Of a stretch of 64,000 nt of DNA, positions 1-7,787 are shown piece after piece (within the stretch, counting starts at the first letter, position 1; each line of letters begins with the position of its first letter). Position numbers and translations under genes: made by a program. Source of the stretch: Nocardioides iriomotensis (GTDB taxonomy: Bacteria; Actinomycetota; Actinomycetes; Propionibacteriales; Nocardioidaceae); contig NZ_SDPU01000035.1 in assembly GCF_004168035.1 (NCBI RefSeq), positions 1 to 64,000 of the forward strand. Direction: 5' to 3'. The notes beneath the pieces are model-generated. The model did no database searches, was not told the DNA's origin, and saw nothing but the letters and a program-made list of their open reading frames with translations.

Positions 1-524
1 TCGGCCGCGCGGCGTCGGGCGTCGGCGAGGTCGGGCTCGAACCGGACCAGCGCCTCCTCGACCAGCCGGTCCAGCTGCGCCGGCCCGACCCGGTGGGCGA
101 ACGGCGCGACGTGGCGGTCGACGTACCGGGCGCCCTCAGGGGTCAGCACGAGCGTGGAGCAGGCGACCCGCCGGGCCCGCCACGCGGGCAGATCACCGGC
201 ACGGACCCGGCGCCAGGTCTGGGGGAGCCGGTGGGCCAGCTCGACCGCCTCGGCCAGCAGCGACCGGCCGGCGTCCGTGGAAATCCGGAGCGCGGCGGCC
301 AGCTCGGCGACACAGAACTCACCGACCTCCGGCGTCCCAGAACCGCCCACTGCCACCAAGCTTTCCGGGCCCAGCGGATCCGACCACTCGTGCATCGCCG
401 CCCAGTCGACGGCCAGCTCCAGGACCCGGCACTCCGCGCGATCCGCGGCCGCACGCTCGGCGCGGATCGCAGCCAGCACTCCAGCGAGGGAGTCCGCCTG
501 CTCGGGTGCCGGGATCGCTGCCAT
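1..524 (-). CDS. DUF222 / 13E12-family protein, N-terminal part (truncated by window edge)
   Basis: Open on the minus strand from an ATG at 524 to the left edge, so only about 174 N-terminal residues are visible. The visible part is rich in Ala, Glu and Arg. It has the helical layout of the DUF222 domain found in actinobacterial 13E12-repeat proteins, including a stretch reading ALVRFEPDLADARRRAA. Family members usually carry a C-terminal HNH nuclease motif; that part lies outside the window, so nuclease function is only expected. These genes are often multicopy in Nocardioidaceae, and their biological role is not established. Family membership is fairly sure; function is unknown. Confidence 0.7.
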   Translation of the reverse strand, partial: MAAIPAPEQADSLAGVLAAIRAERAAADRAECRVLELAVDWAAMHEWSDPLGPESLVAVGGSGTPEVGEFCVAELAAALRISTDAGRSLLAEAVELAHRLPQTWRRVRAGDLPAWRARRVACSTLVLTPEGARYVDRHVAPFAHRVGPAQLDRLVEEALVRFEPDLADARRRAA

Positions 525-610
525 GACTCATTCGATCACCGAGCACCGACAGTTTCGGAACGGTCAGAACCCTTGCTGCGCAGGCGACGGCAACAGCGGG
601 AGCGGAGGGG

Positions 611-1051
611 TCAGTGCCCCTGCCCCGGCTCCACCAGCTCCACCAGCACGCCGCCGGCGTCCTTCGGGTGGACGAAGTTCACCCGGCTGCCGGCGGTGCC
701 GCGCTTCGGGGCGTCGTACAGCAGTCGCAGCCCACGCGAGCGCAACACGTCCGCGACCTGCTCGACGTCGGTGACCCGGTAGGCGAGCTGCTGGAGGCCG
801 GGGCCGCTGCGGTCGAGGAACTTGGCGATCGTCGACTCCGGGGAGAGCGGGGCGAGCAGCTGGATGCAGGAGCCGGAGTCGCCGACGGCGACCATCGCCT
901 CGCGGACGCCCTGCTCCTCGTTGGTCTCCTCGTGCACGACGGTCATCCCGAACGCGTCGCGGTAAAAGGCCATCGCCTCGTCGAGATCGGCGACGGCGAC
1001 GCCGACGTGGTCGATGGCGACGAACAGGTGCTCGGGGATCTCCACGCTCAT
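611..1051 (-). CDS. mce: methylmalonyl-CoA epimerase (VOC family)
   Basis: 146-residue glyoxalase/VOC-fold protein that should interconvert (R)- and (S)-methylmalonyl-CoA in the propionyl-CoA/succinyl-CoA route. Visible are the N-terminal IDHVGVAV strand (His15), the [10 protein letters not shown] block typical of epimerases, Gln64 in the metal site, the HPKDAGG motif and Glu138 near the C-terminus. The position that is His in the classical HHIA motif is Gln here (LQQLAYRV), as I recall for mycobacterial homologues. An upstream in-frame ATG at 1108 would add 19 low-complexity residues; I chose the start at 1051 because the VOC fold begins right after it. It is divergent from the thiolase-meaB pair, which serves the same CoA metabolism. 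Confidence 0.88.
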   Translation of the reverse strand: MSVEIPEHLFVAIDHVGVAVADLDEAMAFYRDAFGMTVVHEETNEEQGVREAMVAVGDSGSCIQLLAPLSPESTIAKFLDRSGPGLQQLAYRVTDVEQVADVLRSRGLRLLYDAPKRGTAGSRVNFVHPKDAGGVLVELVEPGQGH

Positions 1052-1221
1052 GCCGTCATGGTGGTACGGCGGGCGGCGGGCCGCGAGGGACTGTGACTTG
1101 TTCCTCACCGCGAAGGGCGCCCGCCCCCTCCCGTGTCCCTCGTCACCGTGGGTATCGTCGGCAGCGAGTGGCCCGGCCCGTTCCCGGCGCCCCGTCTCGT
1201 CGACTCCCGCAGGAGGCTTCC

Positions 1222-2406
1222 ATGTCCGGATCCGTCATCGTCGCCGGCGCTCGTACGCCGATCGGCCGCCTGCTCGGCGGGCTCAAGGACAAGTCCGCCG
1301 CGGAGCTCGGCGGCGTCGCGATCAAGGGCGCGCTCGACAAGGCCGGGGTGTCCGGCGACCAGGTCGACTACTTGATCATGGGCCAGGTCATCCTGGCCGG
1401 CGCCGGCCAGAACCCCGCCCGCACGGCGGGCATCGCGGCCGGCCTGCCGATGTCGATGCCCTCGATCACCATCAACAAGGTCTGCCTGTCGGGCGTCAAC
1501 GCGATCGCGCTGGCCGACCAGCTGATCCGCGCCGGCGAGCACGAGATCGTCGTGGCCGGCGGCATGGAGTCGATGACCCAGGCGCCGCACTTCCTGCCGA
1601 AGTCCCGCGAGGGCTACAAGTACGGCGACGTGGCGCTCGTGGACGCGATGGCCTACGACGCCCTGTACGACCAGGCCACGCAGCAGGCGATGGGCGCGCT
1701 GACCGAGAGCTGCAACGCCGCGGGCAAGAACCTCACCCGCGAGGAGCAGGACGCGTTCGCCGCCCGCTCCCACCAGCGCGCCGCCGAGGCCTGGAAGAAC
1801 GGCCTCTTCGACGACGAGGTCGTCCCGGTCGAGATCCCGCAGCGCAAGGGCGACCCGGTCGTGGTCTCGCAGGACGAGGGCGTTCGCGGCGACACCACCG
1901 TCGAGAGCCTGGGCAAGCTTCGTCCGGCGTTCTCCAGGGACGGCACCATCACCGCCGGCTCCGCGTCGCAGATCTCCGACGGCGCCTGCGCCGTCGTCGT
2001 GATGAGCAAGGCCAAGGCCGAGGAGCTCGGCCTCACCTGGATCGCCGAGATCGGCGCGCACGGCCAGGTCGCCGGCCCCGATTCGACGCTGCAGATGCAG
2101 CCCGCCAACGCGATCGCCAAGGCCTGCGCCAAGGAGGGCATCGAGCCCGCCGCCCTCGACCTGGTCGAGATCAACGAGGCGTTCGCCGCGGTCGGCATCG
2201 AGTCGGCGCGCGAGCTCGGCCTCGACGAGGACAAGGTCAACGTCAACGGCGGCGCCATCGCCCTCGGTCACCCGGTCGGCATGTCCGGGGCGCGCATCGC
2301 CCTGCACCTCGCGCTGGAGCTCAAGCGCCGCGGTGGCGGCGTCGGTGCGGCCGCCCTGTGCGGTGGCGGCGGCCAGGGCGACGCCCTGATCATCCGCGTT
2401 CCGTGA
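1222..2406 (+). CDS. acetyl-CoA C-acetyltransferase (thiolase)
   Basis: 394-residue thiolase II-type enzyme condensing or cleaving acetyl-CoA and acetoacetyl-CoA. The nucleophilic Cys88 sits in KVCLSG, His350 in the [10 protein letters not shown] motif, and the second catalytic Cys380 in ALCGGGGQG; the NEAFA motif is also present. Length and motif spacing are normal for the family. The start at ATG 1222 is set by a good AGGAGG at 1211-1216; longer in-frame readings upstream are not thiolase-like. Its stop overlaps the GTG start of meaB, so the two are probably translationally coupled. The exact chain-length preference cannot be read from the sequence. Confidence 0.93.
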   Translation: MSGSVIVAGARTPIGRLLGGLKDKSAAELGGVAIKGALDKAGVSGDQVDYLIMGQVILAGAGQNPARTAGIAAGLPMSMPSITINKVCLSGVNAIALADQLIRAGEHEIVVAGGMESMTQAPHFLPKSREGYKYGDVALVDAMAYDALYDQATQQAMGALTESCNAAGKNLTREEQDAFAARSHQRAAEAWKNGLFDDEVVPVEIPQRKGDPVVVSQDEGVRGDTTVESLGKLRPAFSRDGTITAGSASQISDGACAVVVMSKAKAEELGLTWIAEIGAHGQVAGPDSTLQMQPANAIAKACAKEGIEPAALDLVEINEAFAAVGIESARELGLDEDKVNVNGGAIALGHPVGMSGARIALHLALELKRRGGGVGAAALCGGGGQGDALIIRVP

Positions 2407-3374
2407 CGGGAGGCCGTCGCGGCGCCGTCTCCGTCCCCGACCTCGTCGAGCGTGCGCGCAACGGCGAGGCCCGGGCGGTCGCGCGGCTGATCTCGCTGGT
2501 CGAGGACGCGTCGCCGCTGCTGCGCGAGGTGATGGCGGGGCTGGCGCCGTACACCGGCCACGCGCAGATCGTCGGCATCACCGGCTCGCCCGGCGTGGGG
2601 AAGTCGACCTCGACGAACGCGCTCGTCGCCGCGCTGCGCAAGGCCGGCAAGCGCGTCGGCGTGCTCGCGGTCGACCCGTCGTCGCCGTTCTCCGGCGGCG
2701 CGCTGCTCGGCGACCGGGTGCGGATGCAGGATCACGCGCTCGACAAGGAGGTCTACATCCGCTCGATGGCCTCGCGCGGCCACCTGGGCGGGCTCTCGTG
2801 GACGACCCCGCAGGCGCTGCGCGTGCTCGACGCGGCCGGCTGCGACGTGGTGCTGATCGAAACGGTGGGTGTCGGGCAGAGCGAGGTCGAGATCGCGGGC
2901 CTGGCCGACACGACGCTGGTGCTGCTCGCCCCCGGCATGGGCGACGGCATCCAGGCGGCCAAGGCGGGCATCCTCGAGATCGGCGACGTGTACGTCGTCA
3001 ACAAGGCCGACCGCGACGGGGCCGAGCAGGTGCGGCGCGAGCTGCGCAACATGCTCGCGCTGGCCGAGCGCGACGCGGAGGCGTGGAAGCCGCCGATCGT
3101 GCTCACCGTCGCGCAGACCGGGCAGGGCGTCGACGAGGTGGTCGAGAAGATCGACGAGCACCGCGCCTGGATGGAGTCCTCCGGCGAGCTCGACCGGCGC
3201 CGGGTGCGCCGCGCCCGCGACGAGATCGAGGCGATCGCGGTGACCGCGCTGCGGTCGCGCTGGGGCGACGTCCACGAGCGCACCGAGCTCGACGCCCTCG
3301 CCGAGAAGGTCGCTTCGGGCGACAGCGACCCCTACACCGCCGCCGACTCGCTCCTCGAGACCTACACGGACTGA
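2403..3374 (+). CDS. meaB: MeaB-type GTPase chaperone of B12-dependent acyl-CoA mutase
   Basis: 323-residue P-loop GTPase of the MeaB/ArgK (G3E) family. These proteins gate loading of adenosylcobalamin into methylmalonyl-CoA mutase-type enzymes and protect them during turnover. The Walker A motif GSPGVGKS is at about 61-68, followed by the [16 protein letters not shown] switch region, an ETVGVGQSE motif and NKAD for guanine recognition. It starts at GTG 2403 inside the thiolase stop (GTGA overlap). No two-domain mutase is in this window, but a mutase large subunit lies at 15780. The 3' end overlaps the convergent oxidoreductase gene by 13 bp. Confidence 0.93.
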   Translation: MTGGRRGAVSVPDLVERARNGEARAVARLISLVEDASPLLREVMAGLAPYTGHAQIVGITGSPGVGKSTSTNALVAALRKAGKRVGVLAVDPSSPFSGGALLGDRVRMQDHALDKEVYIRSMASRGHLGGLSWTTPQALRVLDAAGCDVVLIETVGVGQSEVEIAGLADTTLVLLAPGMGDGIQAAKAGILEIGDVYVVNKADRDGAEQVRRELRNMLALAERDAEAWKPPIVLTVAQTGQGVDEVVEKIDEHRAWMESSGELDRRRVRRARDEIEAIAVTALRSRWGDVHERTELDALAEKVASGDSDPYTAADSLLETYTD

Positions 3375-4819
3375 ACCGCGGCCCCCAGCCGCAGCACGTC
3401 GTCGGGACCCGCGAGGTCGGGCAACGCGGCGAACACCGTGCCCACGCCTCGCTCCGCGAGCCGCGCGTAGCGCTCGCGGTGCTCGGCGGCCGTCCCCGCG
3501 TGGTGCGCCCTGGCGTACGTCGCCGCCGCGGTCCGGCCGCGCAGCCGCTCGACCCGTTCCCACGTGTCGTCGCGGTCGGTGCCGACGACGGGCAGGTCGA
3601 GCACGGTCACCTCAACCTCGGCGGGATCACGCCCCACGGCGGCGCAGTGCCGCCGCAGGACGGCGACCTTGTGGTCGAGGTCGGCGTCGTCGGCGGTGAG
3701 CCGGACGTTGCAGGCGTCGCCCAACCGCGCCGCGATGCGGAGCGTGCGCCGCTCGCCGCCACCGCCCACCACGACCGGGATGTCGTGGACCGGCCGCGGG
3801 TAGGAGGTCGTCTCCGGCAGCGCGACGTGCTCACCGTCGTACGCCTTGGTGCCGGCCGCCCACAGCGCCCGCATGGTCTCGATGCCGGCCTCCAGCGCGT
3901 CGAGCCGCTGCTTCGCGGGCGGGAACGCGAGGCCGAACCCGGCGTGCTCCCGCTCCCACCAGCCCGCGCCGACGCCGACGAACGCGCGGCCACCGGACAG
4001 CACGTCCAGCGTCGCCGCGGCCTTGGCGGTGATGCCGGGCGGCCGGAACGTCACCGGCGTCACCAGGGTGCCGAGCCGCAGCCGCGTGTCGAGCCCGGCC
4101 AGCATCCCGAGCGTCACCCACGGCTCGGGGATCGGCTCCCACGCGGTGCCGACCTGCGGGATCTGGATCAGGTGGTCCATCAGCGCGATCCCGGCGAAGC
4201 CGCACGCGTCCGCGGCGAGCGCGACCTCGCGCAGCCAGCCGGCCGGGTCCTCACCCCACGGGAACCGCGACACCTGCAGCACCACGCCGAACCCGGTCGG
4301 CGGCTCCGGCGTCGCGGCCGGTTCGGGAGCGGCAGGTGCCGGCGCGTCGTCGGTCAGGACGACGACGTGGTCCCAGCCCTCGCCGGCCAGCGCGTCGACC
4401 ACCGACCGAGCCGTGCGCAGCTGCTGCGCCAGCACCGGCGCGGGCACCGGTCGGTCGCGGACGGCGTTGCGCTGCCGGCACAGCGCGGGCGGTACGTCGA
4501 ACGCGACCACGACCGTCGGCAGGCCGTGCCGACGGCCCAGGTCGAGGTAGCCGCGGCGGCGGTCCGCGTCGAGCCCGAGCGTGTCGACCACGGTGGTCAG
4601 CCCGCGGCGCACCCGCCCGGCCACGATCTGGTCGAGCAGCGCGAACGCCTCGGTCGACGCGTCGAGGTCGTGCCGGCCGGAGCCGACCACGCCGCGCAGC
4701 GCGTCGGACGAGACCACCTCGGCGGCGCGGTAGCGCTGCTCGGCCCAGGTGGACTTGCCGGACCCGCTCGCGCCGACCAGCACCACCAGGGCGGGGTCGG
4801 GGAGGCGTTGCTCGGTCAT
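3362..4819 (-). CDS. fusion: P-loop kinase-like domain + F420-dependent LLM-class oxidoreductase
   Basis: 485-residue two-domain protein. Residues 1 to about 150 form a P-loop domain with Walker A GASGSGKST at about 16-24, like the zeta-toxin/polynucleotide-kinase type of small ATPase. An Ala/Pro-rich linker follows (about 158-172). From about 174 to the end is a luciferase-like (LLM) TIM-barrel oxidoreductase resembling actinobacterial F420-dependent enzymes (GFAGIALMDHL, GRAFVGVGAGW, VVVGGGGERRTLRIAARLGD). Cofactor F420 rather than FMN is inferred from family resemblance. The joint is in frame with no sign of frameshift, so the fusion looks real. Substrates of either half cannot be deduced. 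It converges on meaB with a 13-bp tail overlap. Confidence 0.8.
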   Translation of the reverse strand: MTEQRLPDPALVVLVGASGSGKSTWAEQRYRAAEVVSSDALRGVVGSGRHDLDASTEAFALLDQIVAGRVRRGLTTVVDTLGLDADRRRGYLDLGRRHGLPTVVVAFDVPPALCRQRNAVRDRPVPAPVLAQQLRTARSVVDALAGEGWDHVVVLTDDAPAPAAPEPAATPEPPTGFGVVLQVSRFPWGEDPAGWLREVALAADACGFAGIALMDHLIQIPQVGTAWEPIPEPWVTLGMLAGLDTRLRLGTLVTPVTFRPPGITAKAAATLDVLSGGRAFVGVGAGWWEREHAGFGLAFPPAKQRLDALEAGIETMRALWAAGTKAYDGEHVALPETTSYPRPVHDIPVVVGGGGERRTLRIAARLGDACNVRLTADDADLDHKVAVLRRHCAAVGRDPAEVEVTVLDLPVVGTDRDDTWERVERLRGRTAAATYARAHHAGTAAEHRERYARLAERGVGTVFAALPDLAGPDDVLRLGAAVQSV

Positions 4820-4841
4820 GCCGGGGAGTGTCGCACCCGGC

Positions 4842-5255
4842 TCACACCTTGTCGTGGCCCTTCTCGTGGTGGTGCCGCCCGTGCGTGCGGCGGTCCTCCT
4901 TCATCCGCGCCTCGTGCACGTGCCGCGTCCCGCCGGTCAGCGCCTCCCGGACGCGCTGCTCGGTGGCCCGGAAGGCCGACCAGTACGTGTCGTCGTACTC
5001 CTCCATGATCTGGAAGGTCCACCGGTCCGTGATCACGTTGCGACCGACCAGGTCCCGCTCGATCTCGTCGGCGAGGTCGTCGTGCCCCGCGGCGCGGAGC
5101 TGCGCGACGCCTTTGCCGAGCTGGAGGTCGGCGCTGCCGGTGAGCTGGTGGAAGGAGTACAGGTGGCCGCGGGCGCGCTCGGTGGTCTCCAGCGCCTCGG
5201 TGATCTTGCCGACCGCGTCGACGGTGGCCGGGTCGCACTCGTCCGGATCGGTCAT
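4842..5255 (-). CDS. conserved hypothetical protein with His-rich C-terminus
   Basis: 137-residue soluble, mostly helical protein without a signal peptide. The middle is rich in Asp, Glu, Trp and Tyr (TFQIMEEYDDTYWSAF), and the last 30 residues are very basic and His-rich (HGRHHHEKGH). I do not recognise an enzymatic motif. The organised composition and good codon bias argue that it is a genuine gene, probably conserved in actinobacteria. The start is ATG at 5255. It lies just downstream of the kinase/F420-oxidoreductase fusion gene (22 bp) on the same strand; a shared transcript is possible but not shown. Function unknown. Confidence 0.65.
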   Translation of the reverse strand: MTDPDECDPATVDAVGKITEALETTERARGHLYSFHQLTGSADLQLGKGVAQLRAAGHDDLADEIERDLVGRNVITDRWTFQIMEEYDDTYWSAFRATEQRVREALTGGTRHVHEARMKEDRRTHGRHHHEKGHDKV

Positions 5256-5392
5256 GCCGGGGGACTACCCGCCGCGTGCCTGCGGCATGCCGGGACCGGT
5301 TTCTGCTAGGAATGACTCGCAGGTCTGCCCGCGCCCGGGGATCGCGCCGTACCTGCCTGCCGCACACCACCCACTCGGGACGGAGCCGACGG

Positions 5393-5542
5393 ATGAAGAA
5401 GATCCTGACGATCATCGCGATCCTGTTCGTGCTGTTCGTGATCGCCACGGCCCCGGGGACCGCGGCCGACAGCGTGCGCTGGGTGGCCGGCGCGATCACC
5501 TCGGTCTTCCAGGGCCTGCTGCAGATCTTCCAGAGCCTGTAG
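5393..5542 (+). CDS. small single-pass membrane protein (49 aa)
   Basis: Encodes a 49-residue protein with Lys-Lys after the initiator Met, one hydrophobic segment at about 4-20, and a C-terminal amphipathic stretch ending QGLLQIFQSL. The ATG at 5393 is the natural start: the reading extended upstream to 5276 is Arg-rich and not protein-like. It lies 11 bp upstream of the PH-domain protein gene on the same strand, so co-expression is likely. It could be a small accessory membrane protein for that neighbour; that is inference from position only. No known family is recognised with certainty. Confidence 0.65.
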   Translation: MKKILTIIAILFVLFVIATAPGTAADSVRWVAGAITSVFQGLLQIFQSL

Positions 5543-5553
5543 GCGAGGCGCGG

Positions 5554-6078
5554 ATGGCCGGCCTGGGGAGCACGTTCGACCCCAAGATCCGCAAGCACCT
5601 GCTGCGTGACGAGGGCGAGGTCATCGTCGACGAGGTCCTGCACCACTGGGTCGTCTACATCGTGCCCGTGCTCGAGGCGCTGGCCGGCGTGCTCGTCTTC
5701 TACCTCTTCCTCATCGCGCCGGTGGACCTCGCCTGGTTCCCGTTCGTGGCGGCGTTCGTGATCTGGACGCACGCCGCCTACAAGGCGCTCGACGAGCACA
5801 TGGACCGCTTCGTGATCACCAACATGCGGGTGTTCCGCGTGCGCGGGGTGTTCGCTCAGAAGCTCGCCACCATGCCGCTCGGCCGCATCCTCGACATCAC
5901 GGTCGAGAAGTCCCTGACCGGGCGGCTGTTCGACTACGGCCACTTCGTGTTCGAGTCGGCCGCCCAGGAGCAGGGACTGCGGGACATCCGGTTCGTCGGT
6001 CGCCCCTACGACCGCGACCTGACCATCCAGCGGGTCGTCCAGCGCGCCGGTCTGCGCGGTCCCCGCGTCATCAACTGA
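5554..6078 (+). CDS. membrane protein with bacterial PH domain (YdbT/bPH2-like)
   Basis: 174-residue protein with two transmembrane segments at roughly 30-75, then a bacterial pleckstrin-homology-like domain. The latter contains ITNMRVFRVRGVF and the MPLGRILDITVEKS strand pair typical of bPH2 proteins. The basic N-terminus (DPKIRKHLLRDEGEV) precedes the membrane part. Proteins of this family sit in the cytoplasmic membrane and are linked to envelope stress, but a specific role cannot be inferred here. The start ATG at 5554 follows the small membrane protein by 11 bp. A hairpin at 6113-6143 probably terminates the transcript. Confidence 0.82.
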   Translation: MAGLGSTFDPKIRKHLLRDEGEVIVDEVLHHWVVYIVPVLEALAGVLVFYLFLIAPVDLAWFPFVAAFVIWTHAAYKALDEHMDRFVITNMRVFRVRGVFAQKLATMPLGRILDITVEKSLTGRLFDYGHFVFESAAQEQGLRDIRFVGRPYDRDLTIQRVVQRAGLRGPRVIN

Positions 6079-6112
6079 GGTCACGACTCAGCCACATTTG
6101 CGTTCTGCCGCG

Positions 6113-6143
6113 GCCAGGAGTGTTGCCAACCGACACCCCTGGC
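6113..6143 (+). terminator. stem-loop after the PH-domain gene
   Basis: GCCAGGAGTGT (6113-6123) pairs with ACACCCCTGGC (6133-6143) with one mismatch around a 9-nt loop. It lies 35 bp after the stop of the PH-domain gene and 34 bp before the next GTG start. No U-tract follows, as is usual in such GC-rich genomes. It could instead be an operator for the downstream ABC genes. Confidence 0.5.
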
Positions 6144-6177
6144 AGGGAGGCTGCCCGGCGGACGTGAGGGGGAGTGC

Positions 6178-6894
6178 GTGGCGGAGCTGAGAGCGGACGG
6201 CGTGAAGGTCGTCGGTGCCGGTCGGACCTTGATCGACGACGTGTCGGTCACCGCGGAGTCGGGACGCATGCTCGCGCTCACCGGGTCCAGCGGCTCCGGC
6301 AAGACCACCCTGATGAGCGTCCTCGGCGGCCTGGTCCGCCCGGACGCCGGGGAGGCGTCGTACGACGGCGGCGCGGTGGGCACCCGGCACGGCGAGCCGC
6401 GCGCCGGGACGGCGCTGGTGCTGCAGACCTACGGCCTCGTGCCCACGCTGACCGCGGAGGAGAACATCGCGATCGCCCTGCGCGCCCGGGGCGCCGACCC
6501 GCGGCAGGCCGCCGAGCGCGCGGTCGCCGCCCTGGTTCGCGTCGGTGTCGGCGACCTCGCCGACCGGCTGATCTCCGAGCTGTCCGGCGGCCAGACCCAG
6601 CGGGTCGCCGTCGCCCGCGCGCTCGCGGCGGAGGCCGACGTGCTGCTCGCCGACGAGCCGACCAGCGAGCTCGACGAGACCAACCGCGACCACGTCGTCG
6701 CCGAGCTGCGCGCCGAGGCCGACCGTGGTGCCGTCGTCGTGGTCGCCACGCACGACCCCGAGGTGGCCGCGATGTGCGACGACGAGGTGCACCTCGTCGA
6801 CGGCGTGCTCGCAGAGACGGTGACCTCGGGATCTCGACAGGCTCGACCGGCCGAGGGCCACGAGCACGACCTCTACCGGAGGCCCACCCCGTGA
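6178..6894 (+). CDS. ABC transporter ATP-binding protein (MacB/LolD type), first of two
   Basis: 238-residue ABC ATPase. Walker A GSSGSGKTT is at about 38-46, the Q-loop region reads LVLQTYGLVPTLTAEENI, the signature is LSGGQTQRVA and Walker B is VLLADEPTSELD, followed by ATHDPEV. This matches ATPases serving FtsX-fold permeases (MacB, LolD, FtsE). It starts with GTG at 6178 after a G-rich Shine-Dalgarno (GAGGGGG). Its C-terminal tail of about 20 residues after VLAETV is encoded by a short palindromic repeat (6824-6856) and looks like an accretion rather than fold. Its stop overlaps the next GTG, so it is coupled to the second ATPase and the permease. Confidence 0.9.
   Translation: MAELRADGVKVVGAGRTLIDDVSVTAESGRMLALTGSSGSGKTTLMSVLGGLVRPDAGEASYDGGAVGTRHGEPRAGTALVLQTYGLVPTLTAEENIAIALRARGADPRQAAERAVAALVRVGVGDLADRLISELSGGQTQRVAVARALAAEADVLLADEPTSELDETNRDHVVAELRAEADRGAVVVVATHDPEVAAMCDDEVHLVDGVLAETVTSGSRQARPAEGHEHDLYRRPTP
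6824..6856. repeat. short palindromic repeat inside the end of the first ABC ATPase gene
   Basis: CCTCGG (6824-6829) and CCGAGG (6851-6856) bracket a core whose minus strand contains GGTCGAGCCTGTCGAGATC. I recall dispersed repeats of the GGTCGAGCCTGTCGAGACC type from Nocardioides-like genomes. A related CCTGTCGAGA is found in the hairpin at 36863-36905. Here it contributes the codons for a tail reading GSRQARP. Confidence 0.5.
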
Positions 6895-7787
6895 GCGCGA
6901 CCCAGTCGATGCCGGCGGTGCCGCAGCGCACGGGTGTGGCCGTGCGCTGCGTGAACGTCGTGCAGATCTACACCACCGCCGGCGGGCACGACGTCGTCGC
7001 GCTGCGTGGCGTCAACCTCGACATCCGGCCCGGCGAGCAGGTCGCCCTGCTCGGCCCGTCGGGCTCCGGCAAGTCCACGCTGCTCAGCCTGTTCGGCGGC
7101 GTGCTCCGGCCGTCGGCGGGCAAGGTGATCGTCGACGGCCAGGACATCTCGCGGATCAGCGAGGCCGAGCTCGGCCGGCTGCGCTCCGGCACCGTCGCGT
7201 CGCTGCTGCAGGGCGCCGCCCGCAACCTGCTGCCGTACGCCGGGGCGGTGGAGAACATCGAGTTCGCCCGCCGGGCAGTGCCGACCGCCGTACGACGCCG
7301 GCTGCTGCCGGCCACCGAGCTGCTCGAGCGCCTCGGTCTGCGCGACCTCGCCGACCGGCCGCTCGTCGGGATGTCCGGCGGCGAGAAGCAGCGGATCGCG
7401 TTCGCGGCCGCGATCTCGTCGGGCGCCGGCCTGCTGCTCGCCGACGAGCCCACCTCGCAGCTCGCCCACGACGACCGCGACGCGATGCTCGAGCTGATCC
7501 ACCTCGTCAACCGCGAGTTCGGCACCACGGTGGTGCTGGTGACCCACGACCCCGAGGTCGCCCAGCAGATGCCGCGCAGCATCACGATCCGCAACGGCCG
7601 GATCGGGTCCGAGGGCCGGCACGGGTTCGACTTCGGCGTTGTCGACGAGGACGGCACCGTGCACATCCCCGACGACCTGGCCGGCCGGTTCCCCGCGGGC
7701 ATGCTCGTGCGGTTCGAGCCCACCGACGACGGCGTCCTGCTCGTGCCCGTCGACGAGCCCGGCTCCGACGACGGAGGACACGCGTGA
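6891..7787 (+). CDS. ABC transporter ATP-binding protein (MacB/LolD type), second of two
   Basis: 298-residue ABC ATPase. Walker A GPSGSGKST is at about 54-62, the signature is MSGGEKQRIAFA, Walker B is LLLADEPTSQLA and the switch is VTHDPEV. Compared with the first ATPase it has an additional C-terminal domain of about 60 residues (from about 240), with an AbrB-like stretch VHIPDDLAGRFPAG, so the two are not simple duplicates. It starts with GTG 6891, four bases before the end of the previous gene, and ends overlapping the permease GTG (7784). Two distinct ATPases probably form a heterodimer on the single large permease; that is inference from gene order. Confidence 0.9.
   Translation: MSATQSMPAVPQRTGVAVRCVNVVQIYTTAGGHDVVALRGVNLDIRPGEQVALLGPSGSGKSTLLSLFGGVLRPSAGKVIVDGQDISRISEAELGRLRSGTVASLLQGAARNLLPYAGAVENIEFARRAVPTAVRRRLLPATELLERLGLRDLADRPLVGMSGGEKQRIAFAAAISSGAGLLLADEPTSQLAHDDRDAMLELIHLVNREFGTTVVLVTHDPEVAQQMPRSITIRNGRIGSEGRHGFDFGVVDEDGTVHIPDDLAGRFPAGMLVRFEPTDDGVLLVPVDEPGSDDGGHA

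Noticed and set aside
1052-1221. Possible riboswitch or leader upstream of the thiolase gene.
   Set aside because: I saw only a weak TATCGT hexamer (1153-1158) and no convincing paired structure. This is ordinary promoter-sized DNA.
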